DNA from: CADEDV01 sp048498035
GTDB taxonomy: Bacteria; Bacteroidota; Bacteroidia; Chitinophagales; Chitinophagaceae
NCBI GenBank assembly: GCA_048498035.1
Contig: JBEHYT010000005.1
Coordinates: 124,001-188,000 of the forward strand
Reading direction: 5' to 3'
DNA length: 64,000 nt
Part shown: one piece after another, positions 43,712-50,741 of the stretch
How positions within the stretch are numbered: position 1 is the first letter of the stretch
Layout: each line of letters opens with the position of its first letter
Notes under the pieces: model-generated
The model's database searches: none
The model's input: only the letters and a program-made list of their open reading frames with translations
What the model was told of the DNA's origin: nothing
Made by a program: the position numbers and the translations under genes

Positions 43712-44666
43712 CGAATAAAGTATTTTGTCTCGTGGTAGGCGGTTCTTCAAAAATATCACAATAGCTAAAAAAATATGCCATAAGTACAAATACAGCATCT
43801 GTATACACCTTTTCATTAACCGGATAAGCATTATTGGCAATGTAGAAAAAAACCAAATCGTTTTTTTCAAGCGAATCTGGAATAATATTCATGCCTTTTA
43901 AATACAGGCCATTGAAAGTGTTTTTTAATTCATCCTTTGTAAAAGTACTATTGAGTTTAAAATATTCTTTTAGTGCCCCGTCTTGGTATGAACCATACCG
44001 AAGAAAGGTTGCTACTTGAAGACTTAATGAGTTAAAATTAATTTTCTCTTCAAAATCTGGATTAACAGGAATAGATTCTTGGCCATATTTGTCTTTAAGA
44101 GTTATAAGATGTTCAATTACTTCATTTAGAATCGAAACATTTAGGCTAATTTCTTCAGCGGTAGGTATGTTTCCTAGAATATCAATTATATGGGCATGCG
44201 GCAACTTTAAGAAAATATCTTCTAAATTCTGCGAAAGAAAGGGAGCGCATTTGACATTTTGATATTTTGCTTCAATTTTGGCTAACTCTGAATGTAACGA
44301 TGCATAAGCACCTTGAAATTTATCATTCAAAACAAAATTAAATTCCTTTATCGGTGTTACTTCCGTATTCCAGAATGAGTAGAGCCCAGTAAAATCAGTT
44401 ACGAGTTTATCAATGGTTTCCTTTTCTTTGGCTGCAGCGTTTTCTGGTGCATAAACTTGATAATATGTCCCTGTCGACTTAACGAAACCGTCGTTCTTGC
44501 GATCTCCAAATACGCCCTGTGGCTTTATTTGTACGAATTCTATATTGTGTAAGCGCATGATCTTAGAAAACAGATATTCAAAATCCTGTCCGTTCCGCCT
44601 ATAGATTTCCAAGTGGAGCAATTTTCTTGCAATATAGAGGTCATCAAGAGATAAGGTTCTAAACAT
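43695..44666 (-). CDS. ABC-3C system effector with restriction-endonuclease-like N-terminus
   Basis: The ATG at 44666 (323 residues) is preferred to one 39 bp upstream. The N-terminal region carries a PD-(D/E)xK-like arrangement: FEYLF (Glu 30), GVFGDRKNDGF (Asp 55, Asp 59) and TYYQVYAPE (Gln 70 in place of the catalytic Glu/Lys pair). The C-terminal 200 residues match the ABC-3C effector C-terminal domain (DILGNIPTAEEISLN; FSSLSLQ-like helix; NTFNGLYLKGM). It is the first gene of the cassette, divergent from the 2H gene. It probably cleaves DNA once released by the ATPase; the metal-binding residues should be checked by structure prediction. Confidence 0.75.
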   Translation of the reverse strand: MFRTLSLDDLYIARKLLHLEIYRRNGQDFEYLFSKIMRLHNIEFVQIKPQGVFGDRKNDGFVKSTGTYYQVYAPENAAAKEKETIDKLVTDFTGLYSFWNTEVTPIKEFNFVLNDKFQGAYASLHSELAKIEAKYQNVKCAPFLSQNLEDIFLKLPHAHIIDILGNIPTAEEISLNVSILNEVIEHLITLKDKYGQESIPVNPDFEEKINFNSLSLQVATFLRYGSYQDGALKEYFKLNSTFTKDELKNTFNGLYLKGMNIIPDSLEKNDLVFFYIANNAYPVNEKVYTDAVFVLMAYFFSYCDIFEEPPTTRQNTLFGDIAI

Positions 44667-44757
44667 TGTTCTTTTGGCGGTTGACAATAAAATTAAGCTA
44701 CGCATACCAATTTTGGCTTGTTAAAATTTTAAAATTAAGACCCTAAATTTGCTTTAT

Positions 44758-44772
44758 ACTAAAATAATTAGT
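44758..44772. promoter_or_regulatory. Operator ACTAA-N5-TTAGT upstream of the 2H phosphoesterase-like gene
   Basis: ACTAAAATAATTAGT, identical to the dnaE site at 37576-37590, lies 26 bp upstream of the start codon at 44799. It is also about 90 bp upstream of the divergent ABC-3C effector gene. Confidence 0.6.
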
Positions 44773-44798
44773 AAATTAGTCTAAATAAACGGTGAGTT

Positions 44799-45410
44799 AT
44801 GAAACCAAGTGAAATTACAATTCCAGGGTACAGGGTCTTTGAATATCTGCTGGTGCTAAACCCACACCAGGAACTGAGCAATAGAATTGCCCATATCCGG
44901 AAGGATTTTAATGTGGAGTATAAAATCAGCGGGGTGCCGGGTAGCAGGGCAAATCTGGCACTGGTGAAGTTTGAACAACTGGAAATGATGGAGCAGCGGA
45001 TCATCAATAAACTACACACCCTTTCAATGGGTTATCCTCCCTTCAAAGTAGAGCTGAAAGACTTTGGCAGCTTTCCCAGCCATACGATATACCTCAATGT
45101 TACCTCAAAGCTTCCCATCCAAAATTTGGTCAAATTGATCCGGACGGAAGCCAATCGCCTGATGAAATTTGACCCGGAAAAAACGCCTCATTTTATGCTG
45201 GAGCCTCACTTTACCATTGGGATGAAACTAAAGCCCTGGCAATATGAGAAAGCCTGGCTGGCCTATTCAAACAAGCACTTTAATTCTCGGTTTATTGCAG
45301 ATGAAATGATCCTTCTGAAAAGAATTGTAGGAGAAAGAAACTGGGTGGTGTCTAACCGTTTTAAATTTGAAAACTTACCGGTGACCACAAAACAAGGAGA
45401 GTTGTTTTAA
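44799..45410 (+). CDS. 2H phosphoesterase / 2'-5' RNA ligase-like protein with one degenerate motif
   Basis: The 203-residue protein has the two-lobed LigT fold pattern. The second catalytic motif is intact, PHFTIGMKL (HxTx), preceded by FKVELKDFGSFPSHTIYLNV as in 2'-5' RNA ligase-like proteins. At the place of the first motif the sequence is SRANLALVKF, so the expected His is apparently Asn. Active members cut or form 2'-5' phosphodiester or cyclic phosphate bonds. Losing one His would make it a binder or a weak enzyme. It is divergent from ABC-3C and shares an operator sequence with dnaE-dinB. Confidence 0.7.
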   Translation: MKPSEITIPGYRVFEYLLVLNPHQELSNRIAHIRKDFNVEYKISGVPGSRANLALVKFEQLEMMEQRIINKLHTLSMGYPPFKVELKDFGSFPSHTIYLNVTSKLPIQNLVKLIRTEANRLMKFDPEKTPHFMLEPHFTIGMKLKPWQYEKAWLAYSNKHFNSRFIADEMILLKRIVGERNWVVSNRFKFENLPVTTKQGELF

Positions 45411-46318
45411 TCAAAATGGAGATTTCTAAAATCTATGTCTTCCATCTTCACATTTTTATTCCAGTAAATAGCAGTATGCTTAAGACTTCCGACCTGACCT
45501 GCGGTATATCTGAAATTAGGGTGCAGTTCTTTTACTACGAAAGGAATTACCTTTTCTAATTGTAAGAATTGATCTACCACATTTGGGTGAAAGGCAAAAT
45601 TGCAATATAGCGAATCAGAACCTACGCTAGGATATAAAATTGCATCTTTCCAGGTGTCATTAGTATATAACAGTTGATCTGCCAGCATGGAGGTAATTGG
45701 ATAAGGAAAGCTTTCTGATACAAATAACTTAGCAAGAAATTCATGCAACAAAATATATTGCTGCGCCTTATCTTTTGCATTAGCATTGGAATGACTAATG
45801 GCATATTCAAAGGCTCCCTTTGCCAATTCATTCCATATATTATCTGTTCTTAAAGTAGCCGGAAGTAATAATGCCAATTTTATATTTCGGTTGGTGGTAG
45901 CTTTCCAAATGCTTAAATAACCGGTTTGTCCTATTTGTGGTTTGCTTTCAATAATTGCCGCATATGGATTGTTCGAGCAATAGAATACAGTTCTCCCTTT
46001 GAGGTTAGCTCTTCCATTCGTTTTACAAAATGCCGGAGATGGATAGGAGTAGGTTTGAATTAGATCCAAATCTTCGTTGACAATATTCATACGCACCCTG
46101 TAGAAATAAAGCTGATTAAATTGTTCAGGTGTCCGTATTGTAAAAATCGAAGGAATAATTGTGGCATACTTGTCGTAAGCTTGTTTTATTTCAAACAAGG
46201 ATGCATGAGAGAAATCAGTATTTCTCAACAATTCAAGATTTGCGGAATAGGTAATTAAGTCGGGAATTTTTTCCAGGTCAGAATCTAAAAATTCAGTTAG
46301 TGGATTTGCAGTAGACAT
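45407..46318 (-). CDS. RES-domain protein, putative NAD-consuming enzyme
   Basis: The 303-residue protein has, in its central part, the RES-type order FYRVRMN (about residue 72), KTNGRANLKGRTVFYCSNNP, AAIIESKP and later LLYTNDTW and ILYPSVGS. RES toxins (partners of Xre antitoxins) break down NAD+ and arrest growth. This protein is longer than a usual RES toxin and has no Xre-type antitoxin immediately beside it, so it may be a different member of the fold. It overlaps the 2H gene by 4 bp at their convergent stops. The family call is tentative. Confidence 0.55.
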   Translation of the reverse strand: MSTANPLTEFLDSDLEKIPDLITYSANLELLRNTDFSHASLFEIKQAYDKYATIIPSIFTIRTPEQFNQLYFYRVRMNIVNEDLDLIQTYSYPSPAFCKTNGRANLKGRTVFYCSNNPYAAIIESKPQIGQTGYLSIWKATTNRNIKLALLLPATLRTDNIWNELAKGAFEYAISHSNANAKDKAQQYILLHEFLAKLFVSESFPYPITSMLADQLLYTNDTWKDAILYPSVGSDSLYCNFAFHPNVVDQFLQLEKVIPFVVKELHPNFRYTAGQVGSLKHTAIYWNKNVKMEDIDFRNLHFD

Positions 46319-46339
46319 TAATCTTATTACTCATTTTGT

Positions 46340-46828
46340 TTAGATAACAGCAATCAATAAGTCTTCGACTTTCTCCGCCAGTTTCATATCCACATGCTGT
46401 AATTCAGCACGGGTTGATACGATCCACTTGCCAGCTACCTGCATCAGGTGAAAAACATATTTGCCTTTTACATGGACATTGTATGTCGTGTACACATTTT
46501 CTTCTTCATCTTCTTCCTCACCTTCGAATATCCAAACATTTAATGGTTCGCCTTTAATGACATCAGCAAACACATACCAGAATTTATCAGAGTCAAGACC
46601 GATGGAGTGCTTCACGTCGTATTTGATAGCATCTGCATAAGGTTGCGATCCGGCACCTCTCAAACCCACCAGCAGATCCTTTTCAATATGGAAGACGTCC
46701 TCGTACTGATCGCTGAAGCGTACCCTGTAATGAAAATCCCGGCCTTCACCCTCTTCGCCGAGGACGGTAGCGGATAATGTTTGGCCGTTGACAATGGCCG
46801 GAAAGGTGAAGGTTGATTGTCCTATCAT
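46340..46828 (-). CDS. Conserved hypothetical protein under the shared operator
   Basis: The ATG at 46828 (162 residues) is chosen over a GTG one codon upstream. It is a soluble, beta-rich acidic protein with an acidic loop EGEEEDEEEN near residue 100 and ends VEDLLIAVI. The operator ACTAAATTAATTAGT stands 12 bp upstream of its start, as at dnaE. No family was recognised. Its shared operator suggests it belongs to the DnaE-DinB regulon of the element. Confidence 0.6.
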   Translation of the reverse strand: MIGQSTFTFPAIVNGQTLSATVLGEEGEGRDFHYRVRFSDQYEDVFHIEKDLLVGLRGAGSQPYADAIKYDVKHSIGLDSDKFWYVFADVIKGEPLNVWIFEGEEEDEEENVYTTYNVHVKGKYVFHLMQVAGKWIVSTRAELQHVDMKLAEKVEDLLIAVI

Positions 46829-46839
46829 CACTCTAAATT

Positions 46840-46854
46840 ACTAAATTAATTAGT
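46840..46854. promoter_or_regulatory. Operator ACTAA-N5-TTAGT upstream of the hypothetical gene at 46340-46828
   Basis: ACTAAATTAATTAGT matches the other sites in both arms and differs only in the 5-bp centre. Confidence 0.55.
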
Positions 46855-46858
46855 TAAG

Positions 46859-47722
46859 TCAAAATAATTCTATCTGACCCTGCGCTTCCGACGGCTGCAT
46901 TCCGGGGATTTCAATTGGCTGTAATTCCGGATAAAAATGCTCTTTCCACGGTTCATGAGAACTCAGGAAATCCTTGGCCAGAGTATAGTAACTGATCTGC
47001 TCCCAGGGAAGGTTGAAAGAGGCAATTTCTGTGATACGTTTATCGTCCAGTTTGCCAAACATCCACTCCCAGGCCAGGTCATCGGTAAGCATGGTGGGCA
47101 TCCGACTTTTGCTGTTATGAATCTGGCTGGTGACTAAATTTCCGCTGGTGGTTGTGAGGGCACAGGTATCAATTGTTTCACCTGTATCGGCATCGGTCCA
47201 TTCCTGCCAGACCCCCGCAATCCAAAAGTATTCCTTGTCTTTCTGTCCAACCCGATACGGGTATTTCTTGGCTGTTTTTAAGGGCTCGCCGGTTCTTTTA
47301 TTTAACGGGAAAATGTGTCGCCATTCGTAATAGCCACTAGAAAGAAAAATACATCTACGTTCCTGCGCTGCCTTTCGGTACACTTTACCCGGCTTCACAA
47401 TTTCCTCAGATACTGCATTTAAAAAATTGATGCCTTCATTCCATTTTCCTCTCGCATCTTTATATCCCCTACGCACATTAAACAACTGTTCTCTTGTCTC
47501 TATGAACGGCCACCCTAAGGGATCCGGAATAAAACCCCACTCCATCGGCACAATTTCAAAATCTTCCCTATCCTTCATTGGCTTTAATATGGCAGTGACA
47601 CCAAAATCAAAACCATTGATCACATCCCGCTCCATGAATTTATAATTGGCAACTAATTTCTCTAAATGCTTCAACCTTATAAACTCCTGTTTTGTTACTT
47701 TGGTCCCGTTATAATAGCACAT
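46859..47722 (-). CDS. SOS response-associated peptidase family protein (SRAP, YedK/HMCES-like)
   Basis: The 287-residue protein has the catalytic Cys2 (MCYYNGTK), the active-site Asn-Ala segment NFLNAVSEEI, the Glu in SSGYYEW and the C-terminal IHNSKSRMPTML, all family hallmarks. SRAP proteins crosslink to abasic sites in single-stranded DNA through Cys2 and shield them. On an ICE that transfers as single strands and carries a translesion polymerase pair, this fits protection of incoming damaged DNA. Its start overlaps the stop of the upstream small gene by 1 bp. The usual His in the last motif (HxRMP) is shifted or replaced. Confidence 0.9.
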   Translation of the reverse strand: MCYYNGTKVTKQEFIRLKHLEKLVANYKFMERDVINGFDFGVTAILKPMKDREDFEIVPMEWGFIPDPLGWPFIETREQLFNVRRGYKDARGKWNEGINFLNAVSEEIVKPGKVYRKAAQERRCIFLSSGYYEWRHIFPLNKRTGEPLKTAKKYPYRVGQKDKEYFWIAGVWQEWTDADTGETIDTCALTTTSGNLVTSQIHNSKSRMPTMLTDDLAWEWMFGKLDDKRITEIASFNLPWEQISYYTLAKDFLSSHEPWKEHFYPELQPIEIPGMQPSEAQGQIELF

Positions 47723-47973
47723 CAGTTTATATCTTTTTGTTTGAAATGATTTTCAATTAATTTGCCAACCCCCTCCGCTTCTGATTGACGACCTTCTGGT
47801 ATCGAGGTCCAAAAAATATCTTTAACAAAATCCTTCGTCCTTGCGACAACCAATGGCTTTCTTTTACTGCTGAAAACAACTCTGAAGGCCGTGTATTTGG
47901 GAATGTCTAACTCCTCAATCTTCATAGTGATGCCATTGAGCTCAATTTCAAAGATTTCAGGAGGTTTAATCAT
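47722..47973 (-). CDS. Small conserved hypothetical protein upstream of SRAP
   Basis: The 83-residue protein begins MIKPPEIFEIELNGITMKIE, contains SSKRKPLVVARTKDF and ends in a lysine-rich helix. It is coupled to the SRAP gene by a 1-bp overlap. It is probably soluble. No family was recognised; small proteins of this size often accompany SRAP genes in Bacteroidota elements. Confidence 0.6.
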   Translation of the reverse strand: MIKPPEIFEIELNGITMKIEELDIPKYTAFRVVFSSKRKPLVVARTKDFVKDIFWTSIPEGRQSEAEGVGKLIENHFKQKDIN

Positions 47974-48112
47974 AACCGAATTTACTCGAAGTTGGCTAAA
48001 GTTTCCCTCAAAAATTTTAATTACGTTTTCATTCAGCCCGATTGCAATATTGTTAATCCCCCTTGCGAAACTGTTTTTGTTAGAGTATACGATCTTCGCA
48101 TAAAAAGATACT

Positions 48113-48283
48113 ATGCTTTCTGAAAATCAAACACTGCCATTGAATGTTGTAAAATTATTATTGGGCTTTTTCATAAAAAATATCAATGAAGAAGAAAGGG
48201 ATTTATTGGATGAATGGATTTGTGAAAGTGAATCAAATATGAAATTATTTGGGGAATGTCTGGAAGTTACTTTAAGGTCTTAG
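48113..48283 (+). CDS. FecR N-terminal-domain-like mini-protein (possible remnant)
   Basis: A 56-residue frame begins at ATG 48113 and ends at TAG 48283. INEEERDLLDEWICESESNM followed by KLFGEC matches the cytoplasmic N-terminal domain of FecR anti-sigma factors. The complete FecR at 51394-52581 has the similar ITEKDHDELDNWVNESDHNM then QLFEEL. No membrane segment or FecR periplasmic domain follows. It is either a stand-alone sigma-binding mini-protein or a gene remnant. No sigma factor gene is next to it. Confidence 0.5.
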   Translation: MLSENQTLPLNVVKLLLGFFIKNINEEERDLLDEWICESESNMKLFGECLEVTLRS

Positions 48284-48307
48284 TGAAGATAAATTGTTAC
48301 ACGTACT

Positions 48308-49465
48308 TTAATAAGTATCAATATTCCTTATCATCTTATTTAAGAATCGCTTCAGGTTTTCCTTTGATTCATAGTCTACCTTGTCGCTGTTCTTTTGAAG
48401 GCTTTCAACACTGAATCCTTTTTTGGTTTTATTGGATAAATAAGCTGCCGTTTTTTCCATAATACTTTTGTAGGTTTCACCCGGAGCGCCACCGGCATCG
48501 ATAAAGGCTTTATGAAACAGGTAGATTTCAGATCCTTTGAATTGCACATGTACTAATACTTTTTCAAACGGAGCAGGCGAAGAGTTACTTTCCGGGCTGG
48601 TATTGAGCAAATGCATGATTTTTTCAGCAATTTCTAAACCAGTCTTTTTTATGTTGGGATATTCAGAATGTAAAGCCACGGACGGCCGGGTATGAATCAA
48701 TGAAAGTGTTCGTTGGAAACCAGCAAGTATGGAAACTTTAACTTTATCTGAAGTTACTTGCTTAACCTGTTTGTTTAGTTGACTTGATAGATGGTCCACA
48801 AAAAGAGGCGAATTAAAATTCATATAAATAAGTTTTTCTTCAACTGCTTTTTCAAATCCTACTTCTTTATTGAATTTATGAAGCATCAACAATTCTTTAA
48901 GTAACTCTTTCTGGTAGATTAATTCACTGTAGGTTGTAGGACTTTTTTCATCATTGGTAAATTTGATGAAATTGGAAACTATTATATTGGTCAGTAAGGT
49001 ACCTGCTACCTTGTTAATTTCAAATAACTGTTGTAAAAACTCCAGTTGCTGCAAGATTTCTTTCTTTGACTGGATTAAATAAGTTGCGGGCACTTTCTCA
49101 TTGCGGTCAAAGTACTTCGTAAAATATTCTTCAATGAAATTAAGAATGAAACTTACATCTTTAGTAACACTTTCATAAAGTAAAATAGCTTTCTCCGGTA
49201 CGGCAGAAGAACTTCTATACAGATGCAGTTTATCAAGCAATCTTATCAGTATACCCTGATTAAAGTGTACCAGGAATTCCATTTTCTTCTGCTTTGCTCC
49301 GTCAACGAAATCCTTCACCAATAGTGTCCGAAGCTTTTCCTTTTCTGCTTCAGATTCTTGAATGAAGGATTTTTGCCAGTCTTCATTTTTGGTGAAGTGG
49401 TGAAGATTATCAGGATGAATGGTCCTGCTAATCAGAATATCCCACGATTCAAGGATATAGGCCAT
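48308..49465 (-). CDS. Hypothetical protein with RteC-like C-terminal region
   Basis: The 385-residue soluble helical protein has a long N-terminal helical bundle (residues 1-270). The C-terminal part, VQFKGSEIYLFHKAFIDAGG and YESKENLKRFLNKMI, resembles the winged-helix end of RteC-type proteins, which activate excision and transfer genes in CTnDOT. Direct repeats with a 21-bp period lie 57-87 bp upstream. The similarity is weak and the regulatory role is inferred. Confidence 0.45.
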   Translation of the reverse strand: MAYILESWDILISRTIHPDNLHHFTKNEDWQKSFIQESEAEKEKLRTLLVKDFVDGAKQKKMEFLVHFNQGILIRLLDKLHLYRSSSAVPEKAILLYESVTKDVSFILNFIEEYFTKYFDRNEKVPATYLIQSKKEILQQLEFLQQLFEINKVAGTLLTNIIVSNFIKFTNDEKSPTTYSELIYQKELLKELLMLHKFNKEVGFEKAVEEKLIYMNFNSPLFVDHLSSQLNKQVKQVTSDKVKVSILAGFQRTLSLIHTRPSVALHSEYPNIKKTGLEIAEKIMHLLNTSPESNSSPAPFEKVLVHVQFKGSEIYLFHKAFIDAGGAPGETYKSIMEKTAAYLSNKTKKGFSVESLQKNSDKVDYESKENLKRFLNKMIRNIDTY

Positions 49466-49776
49466 ATTGGATCAAATTACGGTTACACTTGTAATGAAAT
49501 TTTCAGACCAAACCGCAAAACAAAGTTTTGCCTGGCGATCATAAAGTTTTGCGAACGGGATTTAATTTACTGCTTTGGTAGGACGGGCGAGATAAAATAA
49601 GTGAAAATCCCTAAAGCGATTTTTATAATCTCTTTGAAATATATGAAATCCGAAACCGATCACCTGGTTTGGGACGACCTGAATTTAGAGTTGGGATATT
49701 CAATTTAAAAAAATAAATTAGTTTTGAATTTTCATAGGATAAGGTTTAATGGTTAATGGTTTTTGATTAGTAAAAG
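49466..49776. other. Gene-free regulatory stretch upstream of the RteC-like gene
   Basis: It holds the inverted and direct repeats at 49515-49552. A 21-codon open frame (49643-49708, plus strand) is too short to support. No other feature was seen. Confidence 0.5.
49515..49552. repeat. Inverted and 21-bp-phased direct repeats (operator-like)
   Basis: GCAAAAC-AAA-GTTTTGC (49515-49531) is a perfect inverted repeat. AAAGTTTTGC recurs at 49522-49531 and 49543-49552, exactly 21 bp apart, two turns of the helix. It lies upstream of the RteC-like gene on the minus strand and probably binds a dimeric or tandem regulator. Confidence 0.55.
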
Positions 49777-49801
49777 AAATCCCCGCAAATTGCGGGGATT
49801 T
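49777..49801 (-). terminator. Rho-independent terminator after the XRE gene pair
   Basis: A 12-bp perfect inverted repeat AAATCCCCGCAA/TTGCGGGGATTT lies 5 bp downstream of the XRE stop, followed on the minus strand by TTTCTTTTA. Confidence 0.75.
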
Positions 49802-49806
49802 CTAGT

Positions 49807-50214
49807 TTACTTCTTGGCAGATTTTCTAACTTTTTCAAACCTTTGCCTTTCTTTCTCTAATAACTTTTCGAAAAGTTCGATGGTTTTTTCAATTGGAAAA
49901 TTATTTAGATTCTCTATATTATGTGCACCAATCGACGCCGCATTAACGCCGCTATTTTCATAGAAATTGTAAGTATAGTATAATGCTGATTCTTCATTAA
50001 ACTTTTTAAGACCTTCTTCCGTTACACCCAATGCAGTCGCTACCTCTTTAATTTTATCATCTTCAACCTTTTCAGCCTGTTCCATTTTAGAAACAGCTTG
50101 CTTAGTAATGCCTAAGGCATCTCCTAGTTCAGTTTGCGTCATACCTCGCAATTTTCGAATTCTCTCTATTTTCTTTCCAATATGAAGTGCTGGAGCATAA
50201 TTTAAAGTTTCCAT
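49807..50214 (-). CDS. XRE family transcriptional regulator, second of a pair
   Basis: The 135-residue protein has an N-terminal Cro/C1-type HTH: KIERIRKLRGMTQTELGDAL then GITKQAVSKMEQAE. A C-terminal helical, probably oligomerising, tail holds FPIEKTIELFEKLLEKERQR. Its linker SALYYTYNFYENSG parallels GAVYNINNNSYRDN of the upstream paralogue. The pair is co-transcribed (17-bp gap) and ends in a terminator. Such pairs often control ICE transfer or cargo operons. Confidence 0.85.
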   Translation of the reverse strand: METLNYAPALHIGKKIERIRKLRGMTQTELGDALGITKQAVSKMEQAEKVEDDKIKEVATALGVTEEGLKKFNEESALYYTYNFYENSGVNAASIGAHNIENLNNFPIEKTIELFEKLLEKERQRFEKVRKSAKK

Positions 50215-50231
50215 ACATTAATCGCTTTTAG

Positions 50232-50633
50232 TTAACTTTTTAAATTTTGCAGGATGTCTATTTTTTCTCTTTCACTTTTTAACAGTCGCTCATACAATTC
50301 AACAATTTTTTCAACTGGGTTAAATTGTTGGGCTATTGCTGTTGATCCTTCAGTGAATGTATTATCTCTATAGCTATTATTATTAATATTATAAACCGCA
50401 CCTTCCTCATCAAAATTTTTAATTAGATCAGGAGATACTCCAAGAATTTCAGAAATCTGTTTTAAGAGTTCGGGATCAATTTCTTGTTGCTGCTCTATTT
50501 TTGAAACAGCCTGCTGACTCATTCCTAAATCATTAGCTAATGCATCCTGTTTGACACCAAAATACACTCTCACTCGTTGTAAGTTCTTTCCAACATGTTT
50601 TTTAGGTAATACTTCTGTGTTTTCTGCACTCAT
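50232..50633 (-). CDS. XRE family transcriptional regulator, first of a pair
   Basis: The 133-residue protein has an HTH KNLQRVRVYFGVKQDALAND then LGMSQQAVSKIEQQQE, a middle segment SEILGVSPDLIKNFDEEGA and a C-terminal coiled tail NPVEKIVELYERLLKSERE. It is paralogous to the downstream XRE gene over its full length. It is divergent from the ECF sigma gene. Two 13-bp direct repeats with a 21-bp period lie in the shared promoter region and are the likely autoregulatory sites. Confidence 0.85.
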   Translation of the reverse strand: MSAENTEVLPKKHVGKNLQRVRVYFGVKQDALANDLGMSQQAVSKIEQQQEIDPELLKQISEILGVSPDLIKNFDEEGAVYNINNNSYRDNTFTEGSTAIAQQFNPVEKIVELYERLLKSEREKIDILQNLKS

Positions 50634-50660
50634 TTTTAACTGTTATATTTTTCGAAGGTA

Positions 50661-50694
50661 GTAAAAGTCAACTAAAATTAGGTAAAAGTCAACT
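50661..50694. repeat. 13-bp direct repeats with 21-bp period in the XRE/sigma promoter region
   Basis: GTAAAAGTCAACT occurs perfectly at 50661-50673 and 50682-50694. It lies 28 bp upstream of the XRE pair and 48 bp upstream of the ECF sigma gene. The two-turn spacing fits two repressor dimers bound on one face of the DNA. Confidence 0.6.
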
Positions 50695-50741
50695 TCGATC
50701 CAACCGATTTTATCTCCCGAAAGTTTAGTTTTCCTACCTGC

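Noticed and set aside
43712..43870. 53-codon N-terminal extension of the ABC-3C middle component
   Set aside because: It is the end of the effector gene in another frame; the GTG at 43711 gives the conserved start.
49643..49708. 21-codon open frame on the plus strand
   Set aside because: It is too short and has no supporting context, although it begins with an ATG after an AT-rich stretch.
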